A stretch of 47,864 nt of DNA from Thermoflexus sp. (lineage in GTDB: Bacteria > Chloroflexota > Anaerolineae > Aggregatilineales > Aggregatilineaceae): positions 1 through 47,864 of the forward strand of contig DYGX01000025.1 of the NCBI GenBank assembly GCA_020724465.1. The letters are read 5' to 3'. Shown one piece after another: positions 33,332 through 41,939 of this stretch. A model generated the notes under the pieces. It was not told where the DNA came from. It made no database searches and was given only the letters and a program-made list of their open reading frames with translations. Both the position numbers and the translations under genes were made by a program. Positions within the stretch are counted from its first letter, which is position 1, and the number at the start of each line of letters is the position of its first letter.

Positions 33332-34354
33332 ATGACCGAACCATCGACCATGATGAAGGCGCTGATGCTCACCGACTTCAACCGTCTGGAGCTGCAGTCG
33401 GTGCCGGTGCCGCATCTCAACCACCCGCTCGACGTCCTGGTGCGTGTCCGCGCCGCGGCGATTTGCGGGTCGGACCTGCACGGCTACACGGGGCGGACTG
33501 GCCGCCGCCACCCTCCGCTGATCATGGGGCACGAGGTCGCCGGCGAAGTGGCTGCCGTCGGCGCGGGCGTGCGGCGGGTCCGTCCCGGCGACCGCGTCGC
33601 CCTGCATCCGCTCATCTACCGGGCCGATCCGGCGACCGGGCGCACCGTCCGCCAGATGATCGGTATGAACCTGCCCGGCGCCTATGCCGAGTACACGGTT
33701 GTGCCGGAGACAAATGTGTACCCGATCCCGGACACGCTGCCCTTCTCCACCGCCGCGCTGACCGAGCCGCTGGCGGTCGCCGTGCACGCCGTGGGGATCG
33801 CGCACGTGCAGCCGTATGACCGGGCGCTCGTCATCGGCGCAGGCACGATCGGACTGCTTACCATGCAGGTGTTGCTGCTGGCCGGCGTGCGCGAGGTGAC
33901 TGTGAGCGACATCAGCGAGACGCGGCTGGATATCGCCCGGCAGATGGGCGCGGCGCACGTCATCAACCCGACCGCGCACGATTTCGCGACGGTGATCAGC
34001 GAGCTGACCGGGGGCGAAGGCTTCGACCTCGTCTACGAGGCAGTCGGCACCGGCGCGACGGTCGGGCAGTCGCTGCAGGCAATCCGCGATGGCGGGACGG
34101 TGGTCTGGATCGGCAACAGCGTACGCTTTGTCGAAGTCGATATGCAGGCGGTCGTCACGCGCGAGCTGCGCATCGCGGGCAGCTACGGGATGAACGAGCG
34201 CGATTTCCGGCGGGCGCTGGCGATGCTCGCCGATGGGCGGGTCGCCGCCGAGACGATCATCTCGCGCCGGGCCGTGCTGGACGAAGGGCCGACGCTGTTC
34301 GACGAGCTGCTGCGCGACGAAGCGGTCGTGAAGTGCGTCTTCGAGCTACCCTGA
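33332..34354 (+). CDS. Zinc-type medium-chain alcohol/polyol dehydrogenase lacking the structural-zinc lobe
   Basis: 340 residues. Catalytic zinc ligands are visible: Cys in AAICGSDLHGY and His-Glu in GHEVAGEV; the NAD fold is VIGAGTIGLLTMQ. The segment LIYRADPATGRTVRQMIGMN stands where most family members carry four cysteines for a structural zinc, and it has none. Members with such a loop include sorbitol, threonine and related dehydrogenases. It is the last gene of the second importer operon and so probably oxidises the imported sugar or polyol. Confidence 0.88.
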   Translation: MTEPSTMMKALMLTDFNRLELQSVPVPHLNHPLDVLVRVRAAAICGSDLHGYTGRTGRRHPPLIMGHEVAGEVAAVGAGVRRVRPGDRVALHPLIYRADPATGRTVRQMIGMNLPGAYAEYTVVPETNVYPIPDTLPFSTAALTEPLAVAVHAVGIAHVQPYDRALVIGAGTIGLLTMQVLLLAGVREVTVSDISETRLDIARQMGAAHVINPTAHDFATVISELTGGEGFDLVYEAVGTGATVGQSLQAIRDGGTVVWIGNSVRFVEVDMQAVVTRELRIAGSYGMNERDFRRALAMLADGRVAAETIISRRAVLDEGPTLFDELLRDEAVVKCVFELP

Positions 34355-34358
34355 GCGC

Positions 34359-34418
34359 GCGCCTGTGGCCCCCGCGCCGCCCCTCGGATCGTTCAGAAGG
34401 GCGACAGGCCACAGGCGC
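34359..34418 (+). terminator. 12-bp stem-loop after the importer-dehydrogenase operon
   Basis: GCGCCTGTGGCC (34359-34370) and GGCCACAGGCGC (34407-34418) pair perfectly around a 36-base loop, starting five bases after the stop codon. There is no T-run; it is a plausible factor-assisted terminator or 3' stabiliser. Confidence 0.55.
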
Positions 34419-34456
34419 TGTTCCCAAACCTGGCGACGAGTGCTCTTGAACTGGCG

Positions 34457-36670
34457 TTGAACCGACACGCTGACTCCTTCAGCCCATCCATCACCGCTAG
34501 CACCCGCCCGCGCGCGGCGCTCCATTTTGCGGCGCTGAGCTTCTTCAGCCTGACCGCCTTTCTCACGCTCTATCCGCTGCTGTTCAGTCCCGGCTCGCGG
34601 GCCGCCGGGTACGACTGGTTCTTCCCCCACTGGGCCTATTGGTGGGTCCGGCACGCGCTCACAACCGAGGGCCTGCACGTCTACACCAGCAACTTTGTGA
34701 TGGCCCCCTTCACCACCAGCTTCGCGTACAACGCTATGGCGCTGTTCTGGTTCCCTGTGTGGGCCGCGCTGGAACCGGTCGTGGGCACCATCGCCGCGGT
34801 GAACGTGATCATCTTCCTGGCGTGCGTCCTGAACGGTTACGTGTTCTTCGTGTTTCTGCACAGCGAGGCCGCCGCCCCCGGCCTGGCGCTGATCGGCGGC
34901 GTGGTGCTGCAAGTCTTCCCCGCCGTGCGCTACTTCTACTACAACTCGCACATCAACCTGATGAACTGGTTCCTCATTCCGGCGCTGCTGCTGCTCTGGA
35001 AGGCGGTCGCGGCGGCGGTGTGCGGCGGCAGGCTGCGGCGCAGCGCGATCGCAGCAGGCGTCATGGGCGTGGGACTGTGGGCGGCGGTGCTCTCGGACCT
35101 GCAATACCCCATTTTTGGCGCGTTCGTACTGGGTCCGTATGGCTTGCTGACGCTGTGGCGGTCGCCGCGGCGCGGGCTGCTGGCCGGACTGGGGGTCCTG
35201 GCCGTGGGTCTGGCGCTGGGCCTGCTGTGGCTGGCCGGACCCCTGCCCTACCTGGACGACATGACGGGCACGCTGGCCCCCAGCCCGGTTGAAGAGCGCC
35301 CGGTCATCGATTTCCCGGCAGGCTTTCTGGCGATGGCCGACACCTGGTGGGATTGGAACTCGCCGTCCTTCGGAGCGTTCGTCAGCGCCACCGCGCTGAT
35401 CAGCCTTGCGGCGGCGCTCGCCCGCTTCCCGCGCGGCGGGTGGGACCGCTGGGTGTGGCTGGTCGTGTTCGTGCCCCCGCTCGTGCTGGCGCTCGGCCCC
35501 ACGCTGACGATCGGCGATGTGCGGATCGCCATGCCGTTCCGCCTGCTCTACACACTGACCGACGGGCATTTCAAGATGCCGTGGCGGCTCGGCCCGGCGT
35601 TCGCGCTGGGTGTGATGGCGTTCGCCAGCAAGGTCTGGTCGCCGCGCCTGCCGCGCCACAGGGCAGCGCGCGCGTTTCTGTTCGGCGGCGTGTTCCTGCT
35701 GCTGGCGCTTGATCTGCGCCTGTTTGCTGGCGGGCCAACCACCCCTGTGCTGCCTCGCTACGCCACTTACGAGCAAATGGGCCGCGAACCATACGATTAT
35801 GTCGTCATCGAGGTTCCGACCGGCGCGGGCACCGGCGAAATCCTGCTGGGCGACGCCGACGCCATTCCGCTCCAGTATTACGGCATCTTCCACGGCAAGC
35901 GCATGGTCAACGGGTTCATCTCGCGCGCGCCGCTGGAACACTTCTGGTACCTGCACACCGACGACCCGATGATGGCCTGGCTCGGCCAGCGCCGCCTGCT
36001 GGAACCCGACACCGTCGAGAACCAGCTACGCCAGCGCATCTTCGACTGGCCGGTCGGCTACCTGGTCGTTCATCAGGATTTGATCCGGCGCAAGGGGACC
36101 CCGCCTGAAGAGGTCATCGGCTATCTGAACGCGCACGACGCGCTGCTGTGCGCCCCAACGGTCGAGGGCAGCGCCGTATTCTATCGCACCCGCTGGCACC
36201 CGGACGGATGCATCCCACGCACCCCGCCTGAAGTCGAGCCGGGCGTGTACGCGATCGACATCGGCACGGGCGGCGACGAACGTTATATCGGGTGGGGCTG
36301 GCATTGGCAGGAAACGGTTGCCGACATCACGCTGCGCTGGGCAGGGGATCGTCCTCAGACAGATGTCTATCTTGACCTGCCCCGCGGCAGCTACGAAGTA
36401 GCGGTTGCCATGCAAGCTTTCGAGGAACCGCGTCGCGTGCGGATCGCGCTCAACGGGCGCTTGCTGGAAGGCGAGGCAACCGTCCAGCCGGACAGCCTGG
36501 CAAGTTACACTTTCGATCTTCCGGCAGATGCGGTTGGGAGCGGCACGGCGCTCGCGCTCAGCCTGCACTACGATGGGTGGTTGGTTCCGGCGGAGATCGG
36601 GCACAGCCCGGATCGGCGGCGCCTGGCTGTGGCGGTAGACTGGCTGCGCTTCACGCGGCGGAGTGGCTAG
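34457..36670 (+). CDS. Large polytopic membrane protein, GT-C glycosyltransferase-like
   Basis: 737 residues from a TTG start. About ten or more membrane segments occupy residues 20-430, then a soluble domain of about 300 residues. The first loop has YDWFFPHWAYWWVRHAL, and a loop near 165 has RYFYYNSHINLMNW. This layout (polytopic half, acidic/aromatic first outer loop, outer C-terminal domain) resembles GT-C enzymes that move sugars from lipid carriers, but I cannot find a decisive catalytic DxD or DE. The C-terminal part has beta-rich sequence such as DVYLDLPRGSYEVAV. It overlaps the SGNH hydrolase gene tail to tail by four bases. Confidence 0.6.
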   Translation: MNRHADSFSPSITASTRPRAALHFAALSFFSLTAFLTLYPLLFSPGSRAAGYDWFFPHWAYWWVRHALTTEGLHVYTSNFVMAPFTTSFAYNAMALFWFPVWAALEPVVGTIAAVNVIIFLACVLNGYVFFVFLHSEAAAPGLALIGGVVLQVFPAVRYFYYNSHINLMNWFLIPALLLLWKAVAAAVCGGRLRRSAIAAGVMGVGLWAAVLSDLQYPIFGAFVLGPYGLLTLWRSPRRGLLAGLGVLAVGLALGLLWLAGPLPYLDDMTGTLAPSPVEERPVIDFPAGFLAMADTWWDWNSPSFGAFVSATALISLAAALARFPRGGWDRWVWLVVFVPPLVLALGPTLTIGDVRIAMPFRLLYTLTDGHFKMPWRLGPAFALGVMAFASKVWSPRLPRHRAARAFLFGGVFLLLALDLRLFAGGPTTPVLPRYATYEQMGREPYDYVVIEVPTGAGTGEILLGDADAIPLQYYGIFHGKRMVNGFISRAPLEHFWYLHTDDPMMAWLGQRRLLEPDTVENQLRQRIFDWPVGYLVVHQDLIRRKGTPPEEVIGYLNAHDALLCAPTVEGSAVFYRTRWHPDGCIPRTPPEVEPGVYAIDIGTGGDERYIGWGWHWQETVADITLRWAGDRPQTDVYLDLPRGSYEVAVAMQAFEEPRRVRIALNGRLLEGEATVQPDSLASYTFDLPADAVGSGTALALSLHYDGWLVPAEIGHSPDRRRLAVAVDWLRFTRRSG

Positions 36671-37875
36671 CCTTCGCGAGGAGCCAGCAGCCCTTCGGCG
36701 ATCAAGTATTCGCCCACAAGCTGCGCGACGATCCGGTTGCCGGCGGCGTCCAGGTGGAAATCAAAACCGTTGTAGACCGTATCGCCGCCCGCGACCGCCG
36801 CCATGAACGTCTCGGTCGGATCGATGCAGCGCCAGCCGCGCTCGGCGCAGACCTGGACCAACGCCTCGCGCCCCCTCGCCAGCATGGCGATCCGTTCCTC
36901 ACCGAGCGCGTCCGCACTCCAGGCGGCATAGACCTCTTCTTTGGTGGGGACCAGCACGATCACCAGCTCAGCGCCGAGGTTCGCGGTCGTGGCGTGCGCC
37001 GCTTGAAGCGCGTCCAGCGTCCGGCCCCAGCCGTACTGCACTGCTTCATAGCCCAGATCGTGCGTGTCGAGCCGCTCGTTGAACAGCACCTCGCGCCCGT
37101 TGACGACACGTCTGTGCTCCCCCGACGCTTCCGCCGCGTCCGCAGGGCGATCCAGCCAGTCGCGCACCAGGCGATAGACCGCTGAATACTCGGCCAGCAC
37201 GCCGTAATCCCGCACCGTGTCCACCGTCGGCGGCGGCCCGCCTAGCTGTTCGACTTCGCCCCGCAGCCGCGCGTGATCGTAGTCATCCATGTAATCGTTG
37301 CCGTACCACTGCCACACCACAACACGCGGCTCCATGGGCACGGCGTAGGTGTCGATCACAAGCCGGTGCGACATCGACCCGGTGCCGGGGATGCCCAGGT
37401 TCATCACGTGCCAGCCGAACTGCCGGTGAAGCTGCTCTACCCAGCAGTCCTCGAACGCCGTCCAGCAGAAGGTGAACGAGTCGCCCACCGCAACGATATC
37501 CATCGGCCACTGCGGCGGATTGGTGCGGAAGCCCTCGGCGGAGCCATCCCACAGGCGCAGGGTGTCGAAGGTGAACTTGGCGTCTCCCCAATGCACCGGA
37601 TAGTCGTGCAGATCCGGCGGGATGCGCGCCTGAAATTCCCGGCTCAGCTCGTAGGGGAACACGGGGATGATATGCGCATCGTCCCAGGGGACGCGCCGCA
37701 CATGCTGGATCACCCCCTGGGCGCCCTGCGGCAGCGCGTCGAACGCGACACGCACCAGCACCTCAAGCATCAGCCAGGCCATCAGCAGCCCGAATCCTAC
37801 TGCCAGCAGGCGCTTGAGCACCTGCGCGATCAGAGTAGTTCGGGTGCGGATATAAGTCTGCCCGGTGAATGACAT
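36667..37875 (-). CDS. Membrane-anchored SGNH/GDSL-type hydrolase
   Basis: 402 residues. One N-terminal membrane segment (about 20-46), then an extracytoplasmic domain with the SGNH blocks: VAVGDSFTF (Ser133), a Gly in GIPGTGSMS, Asn in WYGNDYMDD and the Asp/His pair FDFHLDAAGN near the C-terminus. Such proteins deacetylate or modify polysaccharides, or cleave esters. It begins 18 bases after the cytochrome c-dehydrogenase stop, and so appears to be the last gene of the bc-type operon, although a functional link is unclear. Confidence 0.75.
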   Translation of the reverse strand: MSFTGQTYIRTRTTLIAQVLKRLLAVGFGLLMAWLMLEVLVRVAFDALPQGAQGVIQHVRRVPWDDAHIIPVFPYELSREFQARIPPDLHDYPVHWGDAKFTFDTLRLWDGSAEGFRTNPPQWPMDIVAVGDSFTFCWTAFEDCWVEQLHRQFGWHVMNLGIPGTGSMSHRLVIDTYAVPMEPRVVVWQWYGNDYMDDYDHARLRGEVEQLGGPPPTVDTVRDYGVLAEYSAVYRLVRDWLDRPADAAEASGEHRRVVNGREVLFNERLDTHDLGYEAVQYGWGRTLDALQAAHATTANLGAELVIVLVPTKEEVYAAWSADALGEERIAMLARGREALVQVCAERGWRCIDPTETFMAAVAGGDTVYNGFDFHLDAAGNRIVAQLVGEYLIAEGLLAPREG

Positions 37876-37893
37876 CGATTATGTTGACCTCGC

Positions 37894-39816
37894 TTATCCG
37901 CCAGCCGGCTGCAGTTGTTCGGCGGCGCGCTCCAGCCGATAGATAGCTCCCTTGTAGTCCACCAGATACAGCTCGCCCGGCTCGTCCTCTCCAAACGACG
38001 AGATGACGAACGGCGTATCCATGAACGTCTCGCTCTGCCAGGCGCCGGACTCGTTGCGATAGGCAACCCACACGATCCCGTTCACATAATCCCCATAGAA
38101 ATACAGGCCGTCCAGTTCGGGCAGGTTCTGCCCGCGGTAGACATAGCCGCCGGTGACGGACAGCCCGGCGTCGTGCCCGTACTCGAGAATTGGCGGCGTG
38201 TGCTGGCCCAGAACTGTCTCGTCTTCCAGATAAGGATGGGTCGCCTCAAACGCGCTCCAGCCGTAGTTTTCCCCGCCCCGGCTTGAGGCTGGCTGGAAGT
38301 CGATCTCCTCGTACAACCATTGGCCCACATCGCCGATGTACAGGTCGCCCGTCTTGCGGTCGAAGGTGAAACGCCACGGGTTGCGCAGGCCCAGCGCCCA
38401 GATCTCCGGCAGGTAATCGGGGTTGCCCACAAACGGGTTGTCTTCCGGCACGCGATAGCCCTGCTCGACGTCGACGTCCAGGCGCAGCATCTTGCCCAGA
38501 TAGAGGCGGGGATTCTGCGAGTTGTAGTTCGGCTCGGCAGGGCGCCCGCCGTCGCCAAAGCCCATGTAGAGATAGCCGTCAATCGGGCTGAAGACGATAT
38601 TACCGCCGTTGTGGTCCTCGAAAGGCTGGTCGACTTCCAGCAGGATCATGGCGCTGGACGGATCGGCGCGGTTCGGGTCGTCCGCCGAGACCTGATAGCG
38701 CGCCAGCACGCTGTCGCCCAGATGATTGGAGTACGACACGAAGAAGATGCCGTTCTCGCGGTAGTTGGGGTGAAAGGCCAGCCCCAAAAGCCCCTGCTCG
38801 GTATAGATCCCATAGGGCACGCTCGGCGGCAGCAGCTCGGAGATATCCAGGAACGGCTCGGGGAGCACTTTGCCGTCTTGAAGGATCAGAATCTTCCCGC
38901 CCTGCTCCACCACGAACAACCGGCCGGAGCCATCCCCCGCGTGAAACAGGCCCAGGGGGATATCGAAGTTGTCCGCCACTTTGACCCACTCGTAGACCAC
39001 GCCCCGCCATTCGACGGACGTCTGAGCAGCAGCGGCGGCGCTGTCGATTACGGTCTTGTTGTTCACCTCTTTGATGTACGCGATGATCTTGAGCAGGTCC
39101 TCGTTCGACAGGTTCGGGTTGCCGCCGCGCGCCGGCATCTCATAGCCGGTCACGTTCTCGGGGTCATTTTCGGCGCGGCCTTCCTGCAAGAACTTGAGAA
39201 GCTCCTCATCCGTCTGACCTTGCACGAAGGCGTTGTCGGACAAATCCTTGCCGATGCGGTGGCCGGTGACGCCCGCAGCACCCGCATTGTGGCACGAAAA
39301 GCAGTTCGCCTGATAGAGTGTGCGCCCTTCCTTCACCACTTCCAGCGGATACGTCAGGTTGGCGATGTCGATCTGCGCTTCAAGCGCGGGCAGGTCCACC
39401 GGGCGCAGGTCGTTTGCGTCGATGTACGCTTCCACCTGGCGCCAGCGCCCGTGCTTAATCAGGACTACCAGATCATTGATCTGCTGCGGGGTGAGGATGC
39501 CGTTTTCGTCCGCGCTGAACGCGACCATGGCTGTGCCGGGGCGCCCGCGCGAGATCGTCTTGAAAAGCTCGCTATCCGGCTTGGCGCGCACCGCCGGGTC
39601 GTTCAAAGCAGGTGTAACATTCAACCCCTCGCCCGACGCGCCGTGGCACTCCACGCAGTTGAGCGCGTAAAGCTGCATGGCGCGCTCGACCGCGGCGGCC
39701 CGCTGGGCGTCAAGAGTCTCGATCTGCCGGTTCGGCTCGCGCAGCATGTTCAGGCCCAGCAGAAGGATGATCACAAGCGCAGACAGCAGGCTGAGTCGAA
39801 TAGCATGTTTGGACAA
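37894..39816 (-). CDS. Membrane-anchored di-haem cytochrome c fused to a PQQ-type sugar dehydrogenase
   Basis: 640 residues from TTG 39816, seven bases after GGGAG; an upstream extension would run through the Rieske gene and is rejected. One membrane anchor (about 6-26). Two class I cytochrome c domains follow with haem sites CVECH (54-58) and CFSCH (172-176). The remaining 370 residues form a GSDH/aldose-dehydrogenase beta-propeller (LGLFHAGDGSGRLFVVEQGG, GLLGLAFHPNY, FEDHNGGNIVFSP, MGFGDGG, NPWRFTFDRKTGDLYIGDVGQ), the fold that binds PQQ and oxidises sugars. Electrons could pass from PQQ to the attached haems. Co-transcribed with cytochrome b and Rieske genes. Confidence 0.85.
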   Translation of the reverse strand: MSKHAIRLSLLSALVIILLLGLNMLREPNRQIETLDAQRAAAVERAMQLYALNCVECHGASGEGLNVTPALNDPAVRAKPDSELFKTISRGRPGTAMVAFSADENGILTPQQINDLVVLIKHGRWRQVEAYIDANDLRPVDLPALEAQIDIANLTYPLEVVKEGRTLYQANCFSCHNAGAAGVTGHRIGKDLSDNAFVQGQTDEELLKFLQEGRAENDPENVTGYEMPARGGNPNLSNEDLLKIIAYIKEVNNKTVIDSAAAAAQTSVEWRGVVYEWVKVADNFDIPLGLFHAGDGSGRLFVVEQGGKILILQDGKVLPEPFLDISELLPPSVPYGIYTEQGLLGLAFHPNYRENGIFFVSYSNHLGDSVLARYQVSADDPNRADPSSAMILLEVDQPFEDHNGGNIVFSPIDGYLYMGFGDGGRPAEPNYNSQNPRLYLGKMLRLDVDVEQGYRVPEDNPFVGNPDYLPEIWALGLRNPWRFTFDRKTGDLYIGDVGQWLYEEIDFQPASSRGGENYGWSAFEATHPYLEDETVLGQHTPPILEYGHDAGLSVTGGYVYRGQNLPELDGLYFYGDYVNGIVWVAYRNESGAWQSETFMDTPFVISSFGEDEPGELYLVDYKGAIYRLERAAEQLQPAGG

Positions 39817-39845
39817 AAGTCTTCTCCCTTGCCTGGAGCGTTCTC

Positions 39846-40451
39846 TCAGGGATTCGGCTGCCCAGGGTGGAACGGAACCACCGGGGGTGCGTGTGACGCG
39901 GTGTCGGCGGCACCTGACGGGGCGTAGACCAGGTCGGCAGCATCCGTCTGTGTGCGGCGCAGCACCTGGCGCGTGTCCACTTTGACCCGGTCGTTTTCGA
40001 TCAGCACGGTGTAGCGGTCGAGCGGGCGCGGCGCGGGCGGGTTGACCACGCGCCCATCGCGCTCGAACTCCGAGCCATGGCAGGGGCAGGTGAAGCGCCC
40101 GCGCGCACCATCCCAGCCGACCACACACGCCAGATGCGGGCAGACCACGCTCAACGCCAGAAATCCCCCGTCGGCAAACCGGATCAAGAAGAAACGCGCC
40201 TGTTCAAATGGGGTGATCGTTCCGGGCGGGAAGTCGCTCACCAGCCCTGCGATCAGCACCTGACCCTGACTCTCTTCGGCGGGGCGCGACGCAAGAAACC
40301 TCAGTCCGACGCACGCCGCCTGCCCGGCCAGAACGGCCGCCAGCGCGCGCCAGGCCAGCCCGAAGAAGTCGCGCCGCGATACGCCAGCTCCATCGGATGG
40401 CGGTGCCGGGTCGTCGCACGGCTGAGATGGAGACAGGCCTACGTCGTCCAA
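39846..40451 (-). CDS. Rieske [2Fe-2S] protein
   Basis: About 201 residues if started at TTG 40451, inside the last codons of cytochrome b; no ATG or GTG is available, so the start is uncertain. A twin-arginine-like SRRDFFGLAW begins the membrane anchor. Cluster motifs are CPHLACVVGWD and CPCHGSEFE, giving the two Cys and two His ligands; PPAPRPLDRY follows as in family members. The tail is long and Pro/Ala rich. It is the electron acceptor from quinol in the cytochrome bc complex encoded with it. Confidence 0.88.
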   Translation of the reverse strand: MDDVGLSPSQPCDDPAPPSDGAGVSRRDFFGLAWRALAAVLAGQAACVGLRFLASRPAEESQGQVLIAGLVSDFPPGTITPFEQARFFLIRFADGGFLALSVVCPHLACVVGWDGARGRFTCPCHGSEFERDGRVVNPPAPRPLDRYTVLIENDRVKVDTRQVLRRTQTDAADLVYAPSGAADTASHAPPVVPFHPGQPNP

Positions 40452-41839
40452 GGCAGCACCAAAGCCATATTCTCGCCACGGAAGAACACCCCGATCACGG
40501 TCAGGGTGACAAACGCCATAAACAGCAGCGTGAACAGCGCCAGATTGCGCTCGCTGCGTGTGGCTCCTCGCCTGCCGAGCACCCAGTAATATACTCCCAG
40601 CAGCCACAAAATGGCACCGAACGGGATCGCGCCGTTGCTGATCACGGTCGGCAGAGACGGAAATAGCCCCGGCAGGTCGAGCCAGAACTCGTCAAGGACC
40701 ACCAGCGCCGCCGTTACGCCGATCCCGGCCAGGGCATTGAGCGCCGCCAGCCGGCGCCCGCGCCGCGACCGGAACCAGACGCCGGTCACGTCGCGCTCGG
40801 GCCGGGGGTCGGCGTCCACGTATGGCAGCAGGAACAGTCCTGCAGCCGTCAGCACCGGGATGACCACCGTCACGATGACGGGGTGGAAGTGCAGCAGCAA
40901 CTCCTGAAACCCCATGAAGTACCAGGCGGCTTTGGCAGGGTTCGGCGGGTGAGCGGGGTTGGCGGCGTCTTCCAGCGGCGCATCGACCCAGGTCGACCAG
41001 GCGATCATCAGCGCCAGCGTCGCCAACCCCAGTGCCAGCTCCAGCGTGATAAGGTGTGGGATGGTAGTCACGCGTTCAATGCGGCGGCGGTCGATGGGCG
41101 GCTCGTCCAGCCCGCGCGGCAGAGAGAATGTGTCCTTGCGTATCCGCCAGAGGTGATAGGAAATGATAATTATCATCAGCGGCGGCAAGACGACAATGTG
41201 AAAGGCGAAGAACGTTCGCAGCGCGAATTCGCCGATCTCACTGCCGCCGACCAGAAAATGCTGGATGGAGTCGCCCACCAGCGGGATATAGCCCAACATG
41301 CTGGTGCTGATCGTGGTGGCCCAATAGGCGAGCTGGTCCCAGGGCATGAGATAGCCGGTGAAGTTCGAGAGCGCCACCAGCACCAGCAGGCTCAAACCCA
41401 GCAGCCAGTTGAACTCGCGCGGGGGGTGGAACGCGGCGGTGTAGAAGACGCGCAGCATATGCAGCACCGACACGATCAGGAGCAGATTGCCGCTCCAGTG
41501 ATGCAGGTTGCGCACCAGCGCGCCGATCCAGACCTGCGACTGCAGACTCAGGATGCTGGCATAGGCTTTATCCGGCGACGGCGTGTATACGAACGCGAGC
41601 AGCACACCGGTGAAGCCCAAGATCAGGAACAGGGCAATGGCGATAATCCCCAGCCCATAGCTGTAGGTGACCCGCAGCGCGCGCCGCGGCACACGCGGCG
41701 CGTGCAGATGCAAGATCAGGTCATTGAGCGTCAGCCGCATGCGCCCGCGATCGGTTTCCGGCCACGGCTCGCGCCAGATCGAGCGCCGGATGCGTGTTAG
41801 CAGGCCCGGCTGACGCGGTTGAGATTGATCATGCTCCAC
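40439..41839 (-). CDS. Cytochrome b of a bc-type quinol oxidoreductase, full-length form
   Basis: 466 residues with about eight membrane segments, covering both the b6-like and subunit IV-like parts. Haem ligands: His113 and His127, and His214 and His229. The second pair is separated by 14 residues, as in cytochrome b6, not 13 as in bc1. The quinol-site PEWY motif appears as AAWY (NPAKAAWYFMGFQELL), so the usual Glu/Asp is missing. A GTG start is used. It is followed by the Rieske gene with a 13-base overlap. Confidence 0.9.
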   Translation of the reverse strand: MEHDQSQPRQPGLLTRIRRSIWREPWPETDRGRMRLTLNDLILHLHAPRVPRRALRVTYSYGLGIIAIALFLILGFTGVLLAFVYTPSPDKAYASILSLQSQVWIGALVRNLHHWSGNLLLIVSVLHMLRVFYTAAFHPPREFNWLLGLSLLVLVALSNFTGYLMPWDQLAYWATTISTSMLGYIPLVGDSIQHFLVGGSEIGEFALRTFFAFHIVVLPPLMIIIISYHLWRIRKDTFSLPRGLDEPPIDRRRIERVTTIPHLITLELALGLATLALMIAWSTWVDAPLEDAANPAHPPNPAKAAWYFMGFQELLLHFHPVIVTVVIPVLTAAGLFLLPYVDADPRPERDVTGVWFRSRRGRRLAALNALAGIGVTAALVVLDEFWLDLPGLFPSLPTVISNGAIPFGAILWLLGVYYWVLGRRGATRSERNLALFTLLFMAFVTLTVIGVFFRGENMALVLPWTT

Positions 41840-41893
41840 AGAACCGCCCAGTTCCTTTTACCCGGTTGCCGAAAGCGCCATCGCAACACAACA

Positions 41894-41925
41894 GCGCGCC
41901 CGCCCGTCCAACGGGCCAGGCGCGC
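41894..41925 (-). other. Stem-loop between the lipoprotein and cytochrome b genes
   Basis: GCGCGCC (41894-41900) pairs with GGCGCGC (41919-41925), with an inner CCCG/CGGG pair. No T-run on either strand. It may dampen read-through into the cytochrome genes or protect the upstream message. Confidence 0.45.
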
Positions 41926-41939
41926 CGTCGGCGCTCGCC

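Noticed and set aside
34359-34418. A small RNA or riboswitch in the 102 bases before the GT-C-like gene
   Set aside because: The 12-bp stem-loop starts directly after the dehydrogenase stop codon and no promoter precedes it, so a 3'-end structure is the simpler reading.
34346-35956. 536-codon minus-strand open frame opposite the GT-C-like gene
   Set aside because: Composition (Gln/Arg/His/Glu rich, no hydrophobic core) is typical of an antisense shadow; the plus strand has clear membrane segments.
39817-40128. N-terminal extension of the cytochrome c-dehydrogenase reading frame
   Set aside because: It overlaps the Rieske gene in another frame, has no domain, and a TTG with a good ribosome site directly precedes the membrane anchor.
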